A DNA stretch of 64,000 bases from Cupriavidus oxalaticus. Its GTDB lineage: Bacteria > Pseudomonadota > Gammaproteobacteria > Burkholderiales > Burkholderiaceae. Within the stretch, counting starts at the first letter, position 1. Each line of letters begins with the position of its first letter. Below are positions 37,892-46,098 of the stretch, piece after piece. A program made the translations under genes and the position numbers. The notes under the pieces were generated by a model that searched no databases, was not told where the DNA came from, and saw only the letters and a list, made by a program, of their open reading frames with translations. Location of the stretch: assembly GCF_016894385.1 (NCBI RefSeq), contig NZ_CP069811.1, positions 472,501-536,500 on the forward strand. The letters run 5' to 3'.

Positions 37892-37919
37892 GGGCCCCGC
37901 GTTTGCGGGGCCCTTTTTT
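37892..37919 (+). terminator. Rho-independent terminator of acnB
   Basis: GGGCCCCGC, loop GTTT, GCGGGGCCC, then six T. Confidence 0.92.
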
Positions 37920-37960
37920 GCTTGCTGACAACAGAGTTCCGTCACCCCTGGAGACTGCAC

Positions 37961-38731
37961 GTGCGAAACCTGGATTTCAGTTCCTGGCAGGGCTTGCTCA
38001 CCACGGTGGTGGGCCTGGCCGTCATCACGCTGATCGGCGTGGGCATCCGGCTGCTGGTCATGCAGACCGTGCAGCAGCGCCGCGAACGCGAGAACCGGCA
38101 GATCAACGAGCGCTTGCGCACGCTGATCGCCGCGTACAAGACGCTGGGCGGTTCCTTTACCGGCAACCTCGCCGTCGATCCGACGCACCTGCGCGACCTG
38201 CGGCGCCAGGCCGATGCCGCGGATACGGCCGATGCCGCCGATGCCGCGGTCGCGCCATCTTCTCCAGCCGCGCCATCCCCGGCATCGGGCGCACGGCAAG
38301 CGCTGCCCGCCACCGACCGCGCCCGCCGCATCCGCGATGCCGTCGAGGCGGCCCTGTCCGACATCATCCTGCTGGGCACGGAGGAGCAGGTGCGGCTGGC
38401 GGCCGCGGCGGCGCGCGAGCTGGTGGAGGGCCGTCCGGTGCATACCGCCGAACTGGTGGTGTCGTTGCGCAACTTCATCCGCGAGGTGCTGGCACTGGAC
38501 CCGGTGCCGGCGGACGTGTCCATCCCACGCCAGGGGCCGGCCAGGCCCGGCACCGCGCATGGCAGGGGCGAGGCCGGTGCGGCCGGGGCCGGCGGCGGCA
38601 GGCAGGGAGGCGGCAACAAGGGCATGGGCGCGGGCGGCGGCATGGGCGTGAGCGGCGGCATGGGCGTGGGCCTGGGCCTTGGCGCGGGGCTGCCGGTGGA
38701 TGACCGCCAGGACCCAGACCGCCAGGCATGA
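37961..38731 (+). CDS. Hypothetical single-pass membrane protein with Gly/Met-rich tail
   Basis: 256 residues from GTG 37961 (GGAG 8 bases upstream); an ATG further up would run through the acnB terminator. One membrane helix at about 10-30 (LLTTVVGLAVITLIGVGIRLLV), then a helical cytosolic part with INERLRTLIAAYKTLGGSFTGNL and DRARRIRDAVEAALSDIILLGTEEQVRLAAAAARELVEGRPVHTAELVVSLRNFIREVLALDP, split by an Ala/Pro linker. The last 60 residues are low-complexity GGGNKGMGAGGGMGV repeats. I do not recognise a named family; similar proteins seem common in Burkholderiales. Function unknown; the conserved helical part suggests a protein-interaction role at the membrane. Confidence 0.75.
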   Translation: MRNLDFSSWQGLLTTVVGLAVITLIGVGIRLLVMQTVQQRRERENRQINERLRTLIAAYKTLGGSFTGNLAVDPTHLRDLRRQADAADTADAADAAVAPSSPAAPSPASGARQALPATDRARRIRDAVEAALSDIILLGTEEQVRLAAAAARELVEGRPVHTAELVVSLRNFIREVLALDPVPADVSIPRQGPARPGTAHGRGEAGAAGAGGGRQGGGNKGMGAGGGMGVSGGMGVGLGLGAGLPVDDRQDPDRQA

Positions 38732-38876
38732 CGAACGCGGAAGTGCGCCGTCAGCAACGTCCTGGCCGGCGGGCTATCATCGGGATTTCTCGGGACTTCC
38801 GGCGTTTCCTGGATTCCCCGATTTCCCCACAACCCGGTGTGCCCGCCCCCGCGGCCATCGCGCAACTGGAGGCCAT

Positions 38877-39581
38877 GTGTCCGATCTCTCCGCCTTTCCC
38901 ATCACCCGCAAATGGCCGGCGCAGCATCCCGACCGCATCCAGCTCTATTCGCTGCCGACGCCCAACGGCGTCAAGGCATCGATCATGCTGGAAGAGACCG
39001 GCTTGCCGTATGAGCCGCACCTGGTGCGCTTCGACACCGACGACCAGCTTTCACCGGAATTCCTGTCGCTCAACCCGAACAACAAGATCCCCGCGATCCT
39101 GGATCCCAACGGTCCGGGCGGCAAGCCGCTGCCGCTGTTCGAATCGGGCGCGATCCTGCTGTACCTGGCCGACAAGTCGGGCAAGCTGATTCCGGCCGAT
39201 CCGGCGCGGCGCTACGAGACCATCCAGTGGCTGATGTTCCAGATGGGCGGCATCGGCCCGATGTTCGGGCAGGTCGGCTTCTTCCACAAGTTCGCCGGCA
39301 AGGCCTATGAAGACAAGCGCCCGCGCGACCGCTACGTGGCGGAAAGCCGGCGCCTGCTCAACGTGCTCGAGCAGCGCCTGGCCGGCCGCGCGTGGATCAT
39401 GGGCGACGAGTACACCATTGCAGACATCGCCACCTTCCCGTGGGTGCGCAACCTGGTCGGCTTCTATGAGGCAGGCGACCTGGTCGGCTTCAAGGACTTC
39501 GCCAACGTGCGGCGCGTGCTGGACGCGTTCGTGCAGCGTCCGGCAGTGGTGAAGGGGCTGGATACGCCGCATCGGGGCTGA
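38877..39581 (+). CDS. Nu-class glutathione S-transferase (YfcG/YghU-like)
   Basis: 234 residues from GTG 38877, with GGAG 7 bases before it. The active site [26 protein letters not shown] has the T-P-N-G of Nu-class enzymes, which use two glutathione molecules and reduce disulfides or organic peroxides. [11 protein letters not shown] and [14 protein letters not shown] complete the thioredoxin-fold half; [16 protein letters not shown] and [10 protein letters not shown] mark the helical half. An isolated gene with its own start region; the 145-bp gap upstream shows no other gene. Confidence 0.9.
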   Translation: MSDLSAFPITRKWPAQHPDRIQLYSLPTPNGVKASIMLEETGLPYEPHLVRFDTDDQLSPEFLSLNPNNKIPAILDPNGPGGKPLPLFESGAILLYLADKSGKLIPADPARRYETIQWLMFQMGGIGPMFGQVGFFHKFAGKAYEDKRPRDRYVAESRRLLNVLEQRLAGRAWIMGDEYTIADIATFPWVRNLVGFYEAGDLVGFKDFANVRRVLDAFVQRPAVVKGLDTPHRG

Positions 39582-39714
39582 GCGCCGGCATGCGGTGGGC
39601 CGGCGTGGGCATTGTCCTACACCGGGCCTTCCCGGATGCCTACAGAGGGGCCGCCGGCACGCATCCTATAGTCCAGGAGCAGGCGCATCCTGCCTTGCCC
39701 GAGGAGTCCGGACC

Positions 39715-41058
39715 ATGCCGCTGCCCAAGCCCTTCCCGTCTTCTTCCCGCCGGTGCGGCGCAGCGCTGCTGGCGGGTGCCGCCGCGGCGCTGGCCGCGTG
39801 CGGCGAATCGGCCAAGCTGCCCTCCGAGGCCGGCTTCGGACCCACGCCGCAGCTGCCGCCGCCGCACCAGACTGCCATCCCCACCGTCAAGATCGCGCCC
39901 GCGGTCGGCTGGGCCGAAGGCCAGCGCCCGGTGCCGGCCGAGGGCATGGCGGTGACCGCCTTCGCCGACAAGCTCGATCATCCGCGCTGGGTCTACGTGC
40001 TGCCCAACGGCGACGTGCTGGTGGCCGAGAGCAATGCCCCGCCCAAGCCCGACGACGGCAAGGGCATCAAGGGCTGGATCATGAAGACGATGATGAAGCG
40101 CGCCGGCGCCGGCACGCCCAGCGCCAACCGCATCACGCTGCTGCGCGACAGCAACGGCGATGGCGTCGCCGACCAGCGCTCGGTATTCCTGAAGGACATC
40201 AACTCGCCGTTCGGCATGGTGCTGGTCGGCAACGAGTTCTACGTGGCTGCCACCGACGCGGTGCTGCGCTTCCCGTACCAGCCCGGCCAGACGCAGATCG
40301 CCGCGGCGCCGCAGAAGGTGGTCGACCTGCCCGGCGGGCCGCTCAATCACCACTGGACCAAGAACATCATCGCCAGCCGCGACGGCAGCAAGCTCTACGT
40401 GACGGTGGGCTCGAACAGCAACGTGGCCGAGCACGGCATGGACAAGGAAGCGGGCCGCGCCGCCATCTGGGAGGTCGATCCCAGGAACGGCTCGCACCGC
40501 ATTTTTGCCAGCGGCCTGCGCAATCCCAACGGCATGGCGTGGGAGCCGGTCACCGGCGCGCTGTGGACCGCGGTCAACGAGCGCGACGAGATCGGCAGCG
40601 ACCTGGTGCCGGACTACATCACCTCGGTGCGCGACGGCGGTTTCTATGGCTGGCCGTACAGCTACTTCGGCCAGCATGTCGACGAGCGCGTCAAGCCGCC
40701 GGCGCCGGACCTGGTGGCCAGGGCCATCGTGCCCGACTACGCGGTCGGCGCGCATACCGCGGCGCTGGGGCTCGCGGCTGCCACCGGCAACAGCCTGCCG
40801 GCGCGCTTCAGCGAGGGCATGTTCGTGGGCCAGCATGGATCCTGGAACCGGCGGCCGCTGGCAGGGTACAAGGTCATCTTCGTGCCGTTCAGCAACGGCC
40901 GCCCGAACGGCGCGCCCTTCGACGTGCTGACCGGCTTTGTCGACGGCGAAGGCAATGCGCGCGGCCGGCCCGTGGGCGTGGCGATCGACAAGCGCGGCGG
41001 GCTGCTGGTGGCGGACGACGTCGGCAATGTCATCTGGCGCGTGAGCGGGGCGAAATAA
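39715..41058 (+). CDS. PQQ-type sugar/sorbosone dehydrogenase, lipoprotein
   Basis: 447 residues from ATG 39715. The signal ends in the lipobox LAACGES (Cys about residue 29), so the mature protein is a lipoprotein facing the periplasm. The rest is a six-bladed propeller of the soluble aldose/L-sorbosone dehydrogenase group: [101 protein letters not shown]. Such enzymes oxidise sugars with PQQ and pass electrons to the respiratory chain. Substrate not predictable. No PQQ synthesis genes in view. Confidence 0.85.
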   Translation: MPLPKPFPSSSRRCGAALLAGAAAALAACGESAKLPSEAGFGPTPQLPPPHQTAIPTVKIAPAVGWAEGQRPVPAEGMAVTAFADKLDHPRWVYVLPNGDVLVAESNAPPKPDDGKGIKGWIMKTMMKRAGAGTPSANRITLLRDSNGDGVADQRSVFLKDINSPFGMVLVGNEFYVAATDAVLRFPYQPGQTQIAAAPQKVVDLPGGPLNHHWTKNIIASRDGSKLYVTVGSNSNVAEHGMDKEAGRAAIWEVDPRNGSHRIFASGLRNPNGMAWEPVTGALWTAVNERDEIGSDLVPDYITSVRDGGFYGWPYSYFGQHVDERVKPPAPDLVARAIVPDYAVGAHTAALGLAAATGNSLPARFSEGMFVGQHGSWNRRPLAGYKVIFVPFSNGRPNGAPFDVLTGFVDGEGNARGRPVGVAIDKRGGLLVADDVGNVIWRVSGAK

Positions 41059-41140
41059 AGGCTGTGCCCATGCCGGCCAGCGCCGGCGCGGCGGCGCCGC
41101 CAGACTGATCCGAGCCGCAGTTTGCCGCGATCCCGCGCGG

Positions 41141-41181
41141 CCCATTGCCAGGCCATTGCCTGACCATTGCCTGGCCATTGC
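41141..41181. repeat. Short tandem repeat before the methyltransferase
   Basis: CCATTGCC occurs four times at 11-12 bp intervals (units like CCATTGCCTGG). Replication slippage is likely; no role is evident. Confidence 0.7.
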
Positions 41182-41291
41182 GCCGGCGCCGCGCTGACTA
41201 TACTTCGCTTGGATGGGGGCGCGGCGCATCAATCGTGCCTGCTTCGCCCCCGCGCAAACCGCAGCCTGGACACCGACGCCGGGGAGGGGGC

Positions 41292-42116
41292 ATGGATCAC
41301 ACCGGAGGTTCGTTTCGCGCCTTTGAGCTCGCTGGCTGGGAGGACCCCGAGGTCGTCAGCCGCTACCAGGAGCACCTGTCGCACGTGACCCGGCAATCGA
41401 TCGAGGCGCTGCTGGACGAGGCGCGCGCCGGCAGCGGGCTGCGCGTGCTTGATGTCGCCAGCGGCTCGGGCCATATCGCCGCGGCGGCGGTGCGGCGCGG
41501 CGCCGAGGCCATCGGCATCGATTTCTCGCTGGCGCAGTTGCAGCTGGCGCGCAAGCTCTATCCCGACATCCACTACCAGCAGGCCGACGCGCAGGCGCTG
41601 CCCTTCGGCGACGCCAGCTTCGATGCGGTGGTCAACGGCTTCGGCATGTGCCACCTGTCCGATCCCGATGCCGCGCTGCGCGAAGCATTCCGCGTGCTGC
41701 GCCCCGGCGGCCGCATCGCGTTCACGGTGTGGGATGCCCCCGAGCGCGCGGTGGGCTTCGGCGCGGTCTATGCCGCCATCCGCGCCTATGGCTCGATGGA
41801 GGTCGACCTGCCGGCGGGGCCCAATTTCTTTCTCTTCAGCGATCCCAACCAGTGCCGCAGCGCCTTGCAGCAGGCCGGCTTCATCGCCGCGTCGTGCCGG
41901 CACGTGCACCAGGTGTGGCGCTTTTCCACGCCGGACCAGCTGTTCGATGCGCTGGCGCAGGGCACCGTGCGCGCGGCCGCCACGCTGCGCGCGCAGACCC
42001 CGCGGGCGCGCGACGAGATCCGGGCCGTGCTGCGCGGTACGGTCGCCGGCTATATGCGCGGCAGCGGCTTCGAGGTGCCGATGCCGGCGGTGCTGGCCGC
42101 TGCGGTGAAGCCCTGA
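41292..42116 (+). CDS. Class I SAM-dependent methyltransferase (UbiE/methyltransferase-11 type)
   Basis: 274 residues from ATG 41292, which follows GGGGAGG. The SAM-binding motif I is LRVLDVASGSGHIAAAAV (about 50-67), motif II is IGIDFSLAQLQLARK, then QADAQALPFGDASFDAVVNGFGMCHLSDP and FRVLRPGGRIAFTVWDAP. C-terminal helices 180-270 form a lid for the acceptor. The acceptor (quinone, lipid or small molecule) cannot be told. It stands alone. A start farther upstream would include the tandem repeat and is rejected. Confidence 0.85.
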   Translation: MDHTGGSFRAFELAGWEDPEVVSRYQEHLSHVTRQSIEALLDEARAGSGLRVLDVASGSGHIAAAAVRRGAEAIGIDFSLAQLQLARKLYPDIHYQQADAQALPFGDASFDAVVNGFGMCHLSDPDAALREAFRVLRPGGRIAFTVWDAPERAVGFGAVYAAIRAYGSMEVDLPAGPNFFLFSDPNQCRSALQQAGFIAASCRHVHQVWRFSTPDQLFDALAQGTVRAAATLRAQTPRARDEIRAVLRGTVAGYMRGSGFEVPMPAVLAAAVKP

Positions 42117-42363
42117 ACTTGGCGACGGCTCGTATACCTGCCCCTGCCCCGAGTCGCGGCTGGTGTTGGACGGATACCGACAGCTTTTCGCTGCTCGTCG
42201 GTCTGGCGCCAACGAGTGATCGTTGGAAAGGCCCGGGAAAGTGCCCCACACCGCGCTGCAGGCGGCGTAGTGGTGGTGGCACGGTCATTGCGGAATTAGG
42301 CAGCGAGCGCGGCGCCGATGCTCGTTGCCCTACCCGCCAGCAATGGCTTCCCGGAGAACACCG
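42117..42363. other. Structured-looking leader before the small exported protein
   Basis: No gene. It contains two adjacent hairpins: CCGACAGC...GTCGG at about 42177-42202, and CCAACGA/TCGTTGG at about 42208-42226. A GGGAAAG segment follows. I considered a riboswitch but found no class consensus. Confidence 0.35.
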
Positions 42364-42726
42364 ATGAACCCCCAATCCCCCTGCCAACGCGGGCAGGCCG
42401 CATCGCGCCCGCAAAAGAAAATGCTGCACCGCACGCGCCGCGCCGTCGTGCTGCTGCGCGTACTGGGGCTGTGCCTGAACAGCGTCGCCTGCGCACAGGC
42501 CGAGGCCCCGCAGCCCGCCGCCCCGGCGGCCGCGGCTGTCACCCCCGAACAGAAATTCGCCCCCGGCTACCTGGAGGCCGTGTCCACTGGCTATGACAAC
42601 GGCGTGGCATGGCAGGAACCGGAAGGCATCGCGCCACTGCGGCAGCCGCGCGAGATGCGTGGGCCGGCTGGCGGAGATGCCGGCGCGGCGGTGCGAACGG
42701 CCTTGGCAAAGCCGCCGGTCCGTTGA
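42364..42726 (+). CDS. Small exported hypothetical protein
   Basis: 120 residues from ATG 42364. A basic start (about 1-26) and a hydrophobic stretch VVLLRVLGLCLNSVACAQAE suggest export, with cleavage near ACA-QA. The mature part is short, Ala/Pro-rich and polar, with KFAPGYLEAVSTGYDNGVAWQEPEGIAPLRQPREM. No domain recognised. It ends 26 bp before the convergent antitoxin-like gene. Coding is supported by the frame, the signal peptide and a start after GGAGAACACCG; function unknown. Confidence 0.55.
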   Translation: MNPQSPCQRGQAASRPQKKMLHRTRRAVVLLRVLGLCLNSVACAQAEAPQPAAPAAAAVTPEQKFAPGYLEAVSTGYDNGVAWQEPEGIAPLRQPREMRGPAGGDAGAAVRTALAKPPVR

Positions 42727-42752
42727 GCGGGGGCCGCGCGGGAATCGTCCGC

Positions 42753-42986
42753 CTAAAAGGTTCGCTTGGACTCCGTCTGGTCACCGCGTCCCTCGATCAG
42801 GAAGTCCGGCGGAAAGCTGGTAAACACTGCAAGCAGGCCGGCTAAGTGCGAAGACGAGGGCCAAATGCGCAACTCATCGCCGATACGCTCGATTTGCAGC
42901 GTCAGATCCTCGTTGGCGTACGCGAGTTCAGCAGGAATGGCTATGGTTTGGCCAGTGTGGTCGTGAATGATTCGGGTCATGTTCAT
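42753..42986 (-). CDS. Orphan VapB/AbrB-type antitoxin
   Basis: 77 residues from ATG 42986, with AGGA 8 bases before it. The N-terminal part, HTGQTIAIPAELAYANEDLTLQIERIGDELRIWPS, fits a swapped-hairpin AbrB domain as in VapB. The tail LAGLLAVFTSFPPDFLIEGRGDQTESKRTF resembles the toxin-wrapping end of VapB (DFxxEGRxxQ...). A vapC toxin should follow at once, but only 26 bp remain before the convergent gene and no PIN domain is present. So it is an orphan or a remnant. A solitary AbrB regulator is the alternative. Confidence 0.6.
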   Translation of the reverse strand: MNMTRIIHDHTGQTIAIPAELAYANEDLTLQIERIGDELRIWPSSSHLAGLLAVFTSFPPDFLIEGRGDQTESKRTF

Positions 42987-43126
42987 GTTCGGGTCCTAAC
43001 GCATCAGTCCACGAGTGAAGTTACCATGCTCGGCAGTGCGATTTGTCCGCGATGAAGTAGACGATTTCCGTTTCTCGATTGGGATCTGCCTACAATGCGT
43101 CACACCGGCCCAACGCAGCTCCGACC

Positions 43127-43987
43127 ATGGACATCGAACTCGCCCGCACCTTCCTGCAAGTCGTGCGTACCGGCAGCCTGCTGGCGGCAGCCGACAAGCT
43201 GCACGTCACGCAAACCGCGGTAACCGCCCGCATCAAGAGCCTGGAGTCACAGCTGAACTGCCGCCTGTTCGAGCGCAACAAGGCCGGCGCGCGCCTGACT
43301 GCCGACGGCCAGCGCTTCCTCGGCTATGCCAGCCAGCTGGTGCAGACCTGGGAGGCGGCGTGCCGCGAGCTGCCGCTGCCGGCGGGGCTGGAAAGCCTGT
43401 TCCGCTTCGGCGCCGAGATCAGCCTGGGCAATCCGCTGGTGCTGCTGTGGGCCACGCGCCTGCGCCAGCAGATGCCGGCGCTGGCGGTGCGCGCCGAAGT
43501 GGGGGAGGGCGAGGCGCTGCAGTACAAGCTGCAGTCGGGCACGCTCGATGCGGCGCTGGTGTACCAGCCGGAATATGCGCCCGGCGTGCACGTCGAGACG
43601 CTGATGGAAGAGAAGCTGATCCTGATCCGCTCGACCCAGCGCGACGGCCCCTATGTCTACGTCGACTGGGGGCCGGAGTTCCGGCGCCAGCATGACAGCG
43701 TGCTGCCCCAGCATGCGCGCGCATCGCTGTACTTCAACCTGGGGCCGCTGGCGTTGCAGTACATCCTGCAGTTCGGCGGCAGCGGCTACTTCCGTACGCG
43801 CGTCGTGCAGAGTTACCTGGACAGCGGCGTGCTGGAGCGCGTCGAGCGCGCATCGGAATTCTCGTATCCGGTGTTCCTGGTTTGCGCCAGGACGCCAGCC
43901 GGCACGACGCAGGAGGCCGTGCGCATCCTGCGCGATATCGTGCGCGAAGAATCTGACTGGTCGCAGCGCTGGGACGTGCCGCTGTAG
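43127..43987 (+). CDS. LysR-family transcriptional regulator
   Basis: 286 residues from ATG 43127. The DNA-binding helix-turn-helix (about 1-60) reads ELARTFLQVVRTGSLLAAADKLHVTQTAVTARIKSLESQLNCRLFERNKAGARLT, fully typical. The ligand domain (about 88-285) is intact: FRFGAEISLGNPLVLLWATRLRQQMPALAVRAEVGEGEALQYKLQSGTLDAALVYQPE. The neighbours (antitoxin-like gene and a small membrane protein) are on the other strand, so the target is not evident. Confidence 0.92.
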   Translation: MDIELARTFLQVVRTGSLLAAADKLHVTQTAVTARIKSLESQLNCRLFERNKAGARLTADGQRFLGYASQLVQTWEAACRELPLPAGLESLFRFGAEISLGNPLVLLWATRLRQQMPALAVRAEVGEGEALQYKLQSGTLDAALVYQPEYAPGVHVETLMEEKLILIRSTQRDGPYVYVDWGPEFRRQHDSVLPQHARASLYFNLGPLALQYILQFGGSGYFRTRVVQSYLDSGVLERVERASEFSYPVFLVCARTPAGTTQEAVRILRDIVREESDWSQRWDVPL

Positions 43988-44002
43988 CCGGAGCCACCGG
44001 CA

Positions 44003-44257
44003 TCAGGCGCGCACTGGCACGGGCTGCGCCGCCAGCCCCGCCCAGCCGGGCGTGCCTGCAGGCACCAGCCGGTATTGCCGCACGCGCTTGCCGCCGCGCG
44101 GCCGGCGCGGCGGCCTGGGTTCAAGGCCCGCGAAACGGCCATGCCGCTGCACGCGCTCGAATACCGGTTCCGGTACCCGCGTGCCGATCAGCCAGGTGAC
44201 GCTGCCTCCCAGCGCGACCAGCGCCAGCGCCAGCGCAATCCAGAGGACGGCTTCCAT
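44003..44257 (-). CDS. Small hypothetical membrane protein
   Basis: 84 residues from ATG 44257; an ATG five codons upstream is also possible. One membrane helix MEAVLWIALALALVALGGSVTWLIGTRV, then a very basic tail rich in Arg/Pro (RPPRRPRGGKRVRQYRLVPAGTPGW). No family recognised. It converges on the LysR gene (15-bp gap). Confidence 0.5.
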   Translation of the reverse strand: MEAVLWIALALALVALGGSVTWLIGTRVPEPVFERVQRHGRFAGLEPRPPRRPRGGKRVRQYRLVPAGTPGWAGLAAQPVPVRA

Positions 44258-44496
44258 GGTTTCCCGCTCCATCGAATAGGTGTGCTTCCAGTATCGGCAC
44301 AAAGCATGCCCGCGGGTAAATGAAAGTTATCGTCGCTTCATATCAATAAATTTGCACTGAAACGCCCGTGGTGCCAAACCGCCGGCAGCAACGCGTGCGC
44401 GCGGCCTGTAGAAAAATCATCTTTTCCGACGAACCTGAGCCGGGCGGCACGGCAGACACTCGACCGATCCGAACCACACCAAAAGGGACTCCAGCC

Positions 44497-45654
44497 ATGC
44501 AACGCCTGATCTTCGAAGCCGAACACGACGCCTTCCGCGAATCCGCCCGCCGCTTCTACCAGCGCGAGGTCGGGCCGCACGGCGAGCGCTGGCGCGAGCA
44601 GGGCTGTGTCGACCGCGAGGTGTTCCGCAAGGCCGGCGAGCAGGGCTACCTGCTGATGTGGGCCGACGAAAAATACGGTGGCGCCGGCGTCGATGACTTC
44701 CGCTATGAGCAGATCCTGATCGAGGAAAACGCGCGCCATGGCGACTCCGGCTTCTTCGGCACGCTCCATTCGCGCCTGGTGGCGCCGTATGTCGGCCGCA
44801 TCGGCAACGAAGCGCAGCGCCTGCGCCTGCTGCCGGCCGCGGCGCGCGGCGAGGCCATCTTCGCCATCGCCATGACCGAGCCGCAGACCGGTTCCGACCT
44901 GGCCGGCATCCGCACCCGCGCCGAGGACCGCGGCGATCACTGGGTGCTGAACGGCGCCAAGACCTATATCTCCAACGGACAGCTGGCCGACTACGTGGTG
45001 GTGGTGGCGCGCACCGACCCCGAGCGCAGCCACGGCCTGACGCTGTTTATCGTCGAGCGCGGCATGCCGGGCTTCGAGCGCGGCCGCAAGCTGCGCAAGA
45101 TGGGCCTGCATTCGCAGGACACCTCGGAGCTGTTCTTCGACAACGTCAAGGTGCCCAAGGCCAACGTGCTGGGCGAGCCCGGCCAGGCCTTCCGCTACCT
45201 GACCCGGCACCTGGCCGAGGAACGCCTGATCGGCGCCTGCGGCTACATGGCGTCGGCGCAGGTGGCATTCGACCTGACGCTGGATTACGTCAAGGAGCGC
45301 AAGGCCTTCGGCCGGCCGATCGGCACCTTCCAGAACTCGCGTTTCAAGCTGGCCGAGCTGCGCGCCCAGCTCGACGCGATCCAGACCTTTGTCGACCAGT
45401 GCGTGCTGCAGCACAACGCCGGCACGCTGACGGTGGAGACGGCGGCGTCGGCCAAGCTGCTGACCTCCGAGTTGCAGGGGCGCGTGGTGGACGAGGGCGT
45501 GCAGCTGCACGGCGGCGCCGGCTATATGGAGGAGTACCGCATCTGCCGGATGTACACCGATGCGCGGATCTCGCGCATCTACGCCGGCAGCAGCGAGATC
45601 ATGAAAGAGATCATCGGGCGCAGCCTCGGGCTGGACGACCGCGTCAAGGCATAA
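44497..45654 (+). CDS. Acyl-CoA dehydrogenase
   Basis: 385 residues from ATG 44497, the standard length. It would introduce a trans-2 double bond into an acyl-CoA with FAD, passing electrons to ETF. Signature 1 is AIAMTEPQTGSDLAGIRTRA, the FAD/substrate part is ISNGQLADYVVVVART, and signature 2 is QLHGGAGYMEEYRICRMYTDARISRIYAGSSEIMKEIIGRSLGL. Long-chain-type features (YVKERKAFGRPIGTFQNSRFKLAEL) are present. The acyl chain is not predictable, and no thiolase or hydratase is adjacent. Confidence 0.93.
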   Translation: MQRLIFEAEHDAFRESARRFYQREVGPHGERWREQGCVDREVFRKAGEQGYLLMWADEKYGGAGVDDFRYEQILIEENARHGDSGFFGTLHSRLVAPYVGRIGNEAQRLRLLPAAARGEAIFAIAMTEPQTGSDLAGIRTRAEDRGDHWVLNGAKTYISNGQLADYVVVVARTDPERSHGLTLFIVERGMPGFERGRKLRKMGLHSQDTSELFFDNVKVPKANVLGEPGQAFRYLTRHLAEERLIGACGYMASAQVAFDLTLDYVKERKAFGRPIGTFQNSRFKLAELRAQLDAIQTFVDQCVLQHNAGTLTVETAASAKLLTSELQGRVVDEGVQLHGGAGYMEEYRICRMYTDARISRIYAGSSEIMKEIIGRSLGLDDRVKA

Positions 45655-45760
45655 GCGCTGCCACCCAAGCGCCAGGGCTGAATCACGGCCCGGAAGTTGC
45701 CGATCTCTGCGTCGGCGATTTCCGGGCCGTTTGCCGTTTTTCATGGAGTATCAACACTAT

Positions 45761-45788
45761 CGTCGTTCCCGCCTGCGCGGGAACGACG
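45761..45788. repeat. TTCCCGC-family hairpin
   Basis: Perfect 12-bp arms CGTCGTTCCCGC and GCGGGAACGACG around CTGC, 107 bp after the acyl-CoA dehydrogenase stop. The right half plus the following GGTGGC recur almost exactly at 53285-53310. Confidence 0.8.
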
Positions 45789-46098
45789 GTGGCTAACTGA
45801 ACGGAACTTAGTGCATCGCTAGTGTTTTCACGCAGTTAAAGGCTTTTGTCAGCAATATGAAAGCCGTTTGTAAAGCGATTCGGTTTGAATGCCGTCGGGA
45901 GATCGTGTCCGGGTGGTGTTTGAAGCATCGGGACAGCAGGCGCGGGCGCGGCAAGACGGCCCAGCCGGGCGACCGCGGAGGCAGCTGCCTCGACGAATGA
46001 AAATTCATCCGTCGGTGCACCGCCTGGCGGACACGGTCGTTTACCGCAGACCGCCAACCGCCAACCGCCAACCGCTTTCGAACCGAGCCAGACTGACC
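45789..46098. other. Region upstream of the efflux genes
   Basis: Holds AT-richer sequence (45820-45900) that may carry the czc-type promoter, and 3.5 copies of CCGCCAA at about 46051-46074. An in-frame ATG at 45997 could add 34 residues to the first efflux protein. No separate gene is seen. Confidence 0.4.

Noticed and set aside
42170..42260. Possible cobalamin-type riboswitch before the small exported protein
   Set aside because: A GGGAA-like stretch and hairpins are present, but the conserved B12-box and the order of stems are absent.
42364..42752. Search for a vapC toxin after the VapB-like gene
   Set aside because: No PIN-domain frame exists on the minus strand here; the plus-strand small exported protein occupies the space.
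45889..46098. Longer N-terminus for the CzcC-type protein
   Set aside because: It would put about 35-70 polar residues, including a tandem-repeat translation, before a clear signal peptide; the GTG at 46099 is preferred, though ATG 45997 is not excluded.
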